Source: Phenylobacterium sp. | GTDB lineage: Bacteria > Pseudomonadota > Alphaproteobacteria > Caulobacterales > Caulobacteraceae | DNA: 6,338 bases | NCBI GenBank assembly: GCA_028698405.1 | Contig: JAQVDF010000130.1 | Coordinates: forward strand, 1 to 6,338 | Direction of reading: 5' to 3' | In this document: positions 5,444 to 6,338 of the stretch, piece after piece | Position numbering within the stretch: position 1 is the stretch's first letter | How the letters are laid out: the number at the start of each line of letters is the position of its first letter | Translations under genes and position numbers: made by a program | Notes under the pieces: generated by a model | Told to the model about the DNA's origin: nothing | Databases searched by the model: none | Seen by the model: only the letters and a program-made list of their open reading frames with translations

Positions 5444-5776
5444 CTAACCCTGCTCCACCGGCTCGGTCAGGAAGTGGCGGCCCTGCTTGTCCTCGATCTC
5501 CACGATCCAAAGGTCAGGGTCGATGCGGACGGCGCGCTCCAGGTAGCGGTCGAGGTCGGGCTCGTCCTCGGAGGCGGCTGGGCGCATCCACACCCGCTCG
5601 CCGTCGCCCCTGGTGGCCTCGGCGTAGAGTCGGGCGGTGTTGTCCGAACGGTTCATCACCTTGACGATGACCGCGCCGGCGCGCGGGTCGCCCTTGCGCG
5701 CCACGACGGCGAAGCCGCCGCCCAGCTCGGCCCGACGGATCAGGGCCGCCACCCACACGTCGGTCGAAAGCAGCAT
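5444..5776 (-). CDS. DUF1491 family protein
   Basis: This 110-residue protein has the hallmarks of DUF1491 (Pfam PF07372), a small, mainly alphaproteobacterial family of unknown function. The N-terminal block LSTDVWVAALIRRAELGGGFAVVARKGDPRAGAVIVKV (written here in overlapping parts: STDVWVAALIRR, GGFAVVARKGDPRAG, AVIVKV) is typical. So is the C-terminal block RYLERAVRIDPDLWIVEIED followed by GRHFLTEP. The alternating hydrophobic strands suggest a compact alpha/beta fold without membrane segments. The start at 5776 is preceded by AAGGGG with a 5-nt spacer; a longer reading from 5803 would begin upstream of that ribosome-binding site and adds an unrelated MTLCCQGAR leader. The 126-residue gene follows 57 bp downstream, and the exported-protein gene diverges upstream. 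Confidence 0.92.
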   Translation of the reverse strand: MLLSTDVWVAALIRRAELGGGFAVVARKGDPRAGAVIVKVMNRSDNTARLYAEATRGDGERVWMRPAASEDEPDLDRYLERAVRIDPDLWIVEIEDKQGRHFLTEPVEQG

Positions 5777-5874
5777 CCGCGCCCCTTGGCAGCACAACGT
5801 CAACCGAACGGAAACGCCGGCCCGGTTAAGCCTCCGATACGGTCGCCGCCGACCATAGGGGAAATGATCCGCCG
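5777..5874. promoter_or_regulatory. Divergent intergenic region between the DUF1491 gene and the exported-protein gene
   Basis: This 98-bp gap must hold the start signals of both divergent genes. It contains the short inverted repeat GGTCG (5841-5845) with CGACC (5850-5854), a single TTAA at 5825-5828 without a partner at CtrA spacing, and a purine-rich AGGGGA at 5857-5862 that could serve the plus-strand gene. A TTGACG on the minus strand lies too close to the DUF1491 start to be a convincing -35 box. I could not assign either promoter. Confidence 0.45.
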
Positions 5875-6338
5875 ATGACGAGCCCGCGCATGAGCCGCGC
5901 CGCCCTGGCCGGGGCCGGGCTGTCCGTGGCTCTCGCGGCAGGCGCGGCCGCCGCTCCCACGGATCTGTTGCGCGAGCGCGCCTTCGTGGTCGCGGCCGAC
6001 GCCCGCTGCGGCCTGTTCGACGCGCGCACCGCCGCGGCGCTCGCCGCGGGCCGGGCGCAGGCGCGCAACACCGCGATCCGGGCCGGCGCCTCGTCCGCCC
6101 AGATCGCCGAGGCGGAGGCGGAGGCCCGTCGGCGCGCTTCGGGCCTCGCCTGCACGGCGCCCGAAGTCCGCGCGGCGGCCGAGCGGGTGCGCAGCGCCCA
6201 CGAGGCCTTCGCCAGGCTCGAGCGGATCACCTACCCCGGCGAAATCGGCGAGTGGCGGGCCGATCGCGGCGTCGGCGCTCGCCCGCGCTGGCGGCTGGCC
6301 CAGACCACGACCATCGGCGGCCGAACAGGCGTGTTCGG
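5875..6338 (+). CDS. Exported protein of unknown function, N-terminal part (runs off the right edge)
   Basis: The frame stays open from the ATG at 5875 to the end of the window, giving 154 codons plus two bases. The N-terminus is a clear Sec-type signal peptide: basic residues at Arg5 and Arg8, a hydrophobic Ala/Leu/Gly core over residues 9-24, and a likely cleavage after the AAAA run at about residue 27, before PTD. The mature part is Ala/Arg-rich and helical, with a long helix around residues 75-115. It has just two cysteines, Cys45 (ADARCGLF) and Cys93 (GLACTAP), which could form a disulfide in the periplasm. After the helix comes ITYPGEIGEWRADRG and RWRLAQTTTIGG, probably the start of a beta-rich region. 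AGGGGA at 5857 is 12 nt from this ATG, a long spacer; the in-frame ATG at 5890 is an alternative and keeps most of the signal peptide. The family is not recognised. Confidence 0.85.
   Translation, partial: MTSPRMSRAALAGAGLSVALAAGAAAAPTDLLRERAFVVAADARCGLFDARTAAALAAGRAQARNTAIRAGASSAQIAEAEAEARRRASGLACTAPEVRAAAERVRSAHEAFARLERITYPGEIGEWRADRGVGARPRWRLAQTTTIGGRTGVF

Noticed and set aside
5821..5830. TTAA before the exported-protein gene as a CtrA site
   Set aside because: There is only one TTAA core and no second core at 7-nt spacing, so it does not meet the consensus.
5826..6230. 134-codon minus-strand frame antisense to the exported-protein gene
   Set aside because: Ala/Arg/Ser-rich shadow; the plus-strand frame has a signal peptide and stays open to the window end.

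Overview
The window is high-GC chromosomal DNA from an alphaproteobacterium, most likely a member of Caulobacteraceae (Caulobacter/Phenylobacterium type). Four things point there: a DUF2336 protein and a DUF1491 protein, both typical of alphaproteobacteria; a TTAA-N7-TTAAC box of the CtrA cell-cycle regulator type in an AT-richer intergenic gap; a nearby GANTC (CcrM-type) site; and strongly GC-biased third codon positions. I see no tRNA, rRNA, CRISPR array, insertion sequence or phage gene.

Layout. (1) Positions 1-1498, plus strand: the 3' end of a Pro/Ala-rich protein, then 10 bp later a DUF2336 helical-repeat protein, probably one operon. (2) The DUF2336 gene runs tail to tail, 7 bp apart, into a minus-strand gene for a 459-residue TPR-like protein (1506-2885), with an imperfect hairpin over both stop codons. 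(3) A 297-bp gap (2886-3182) holds the most unusual DNA here: a CtrA-type box, two facing TTAACCAT half-sites, a 10-bp direct repeat flanking a 13-bp palindrome, and competing hairpins just after the next gene. (4) prfC, encoding release factor RF3, on the minus strand (3183-4775), with a possible leaderless promoter. (5) A 230-bp gap with a perfect hairpin and a possible 22-codon reading frame. (6) Two small minus-strand genes, an unrecognised 126-residue protein and a DUF1491 protein, probably co-transcribed. (7) A divergent plus-strand gene from 5875 that runs off the right edge and encodes an exported protein of unknown function.

Only prfC has a known biochemical role (recycling of RF1/RF2 in translation termination). 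The other genes are conserved but functionally unknown. The TPR-like gene is the best candidate for cell-cycle control because the CtrA-type box lies about 90-105 bp upstream of its start. I found no evidence for a novel multi-gene system. The intergenic gap 2886-3182 and the TPR-like and exported proteins deserve the closest second look.
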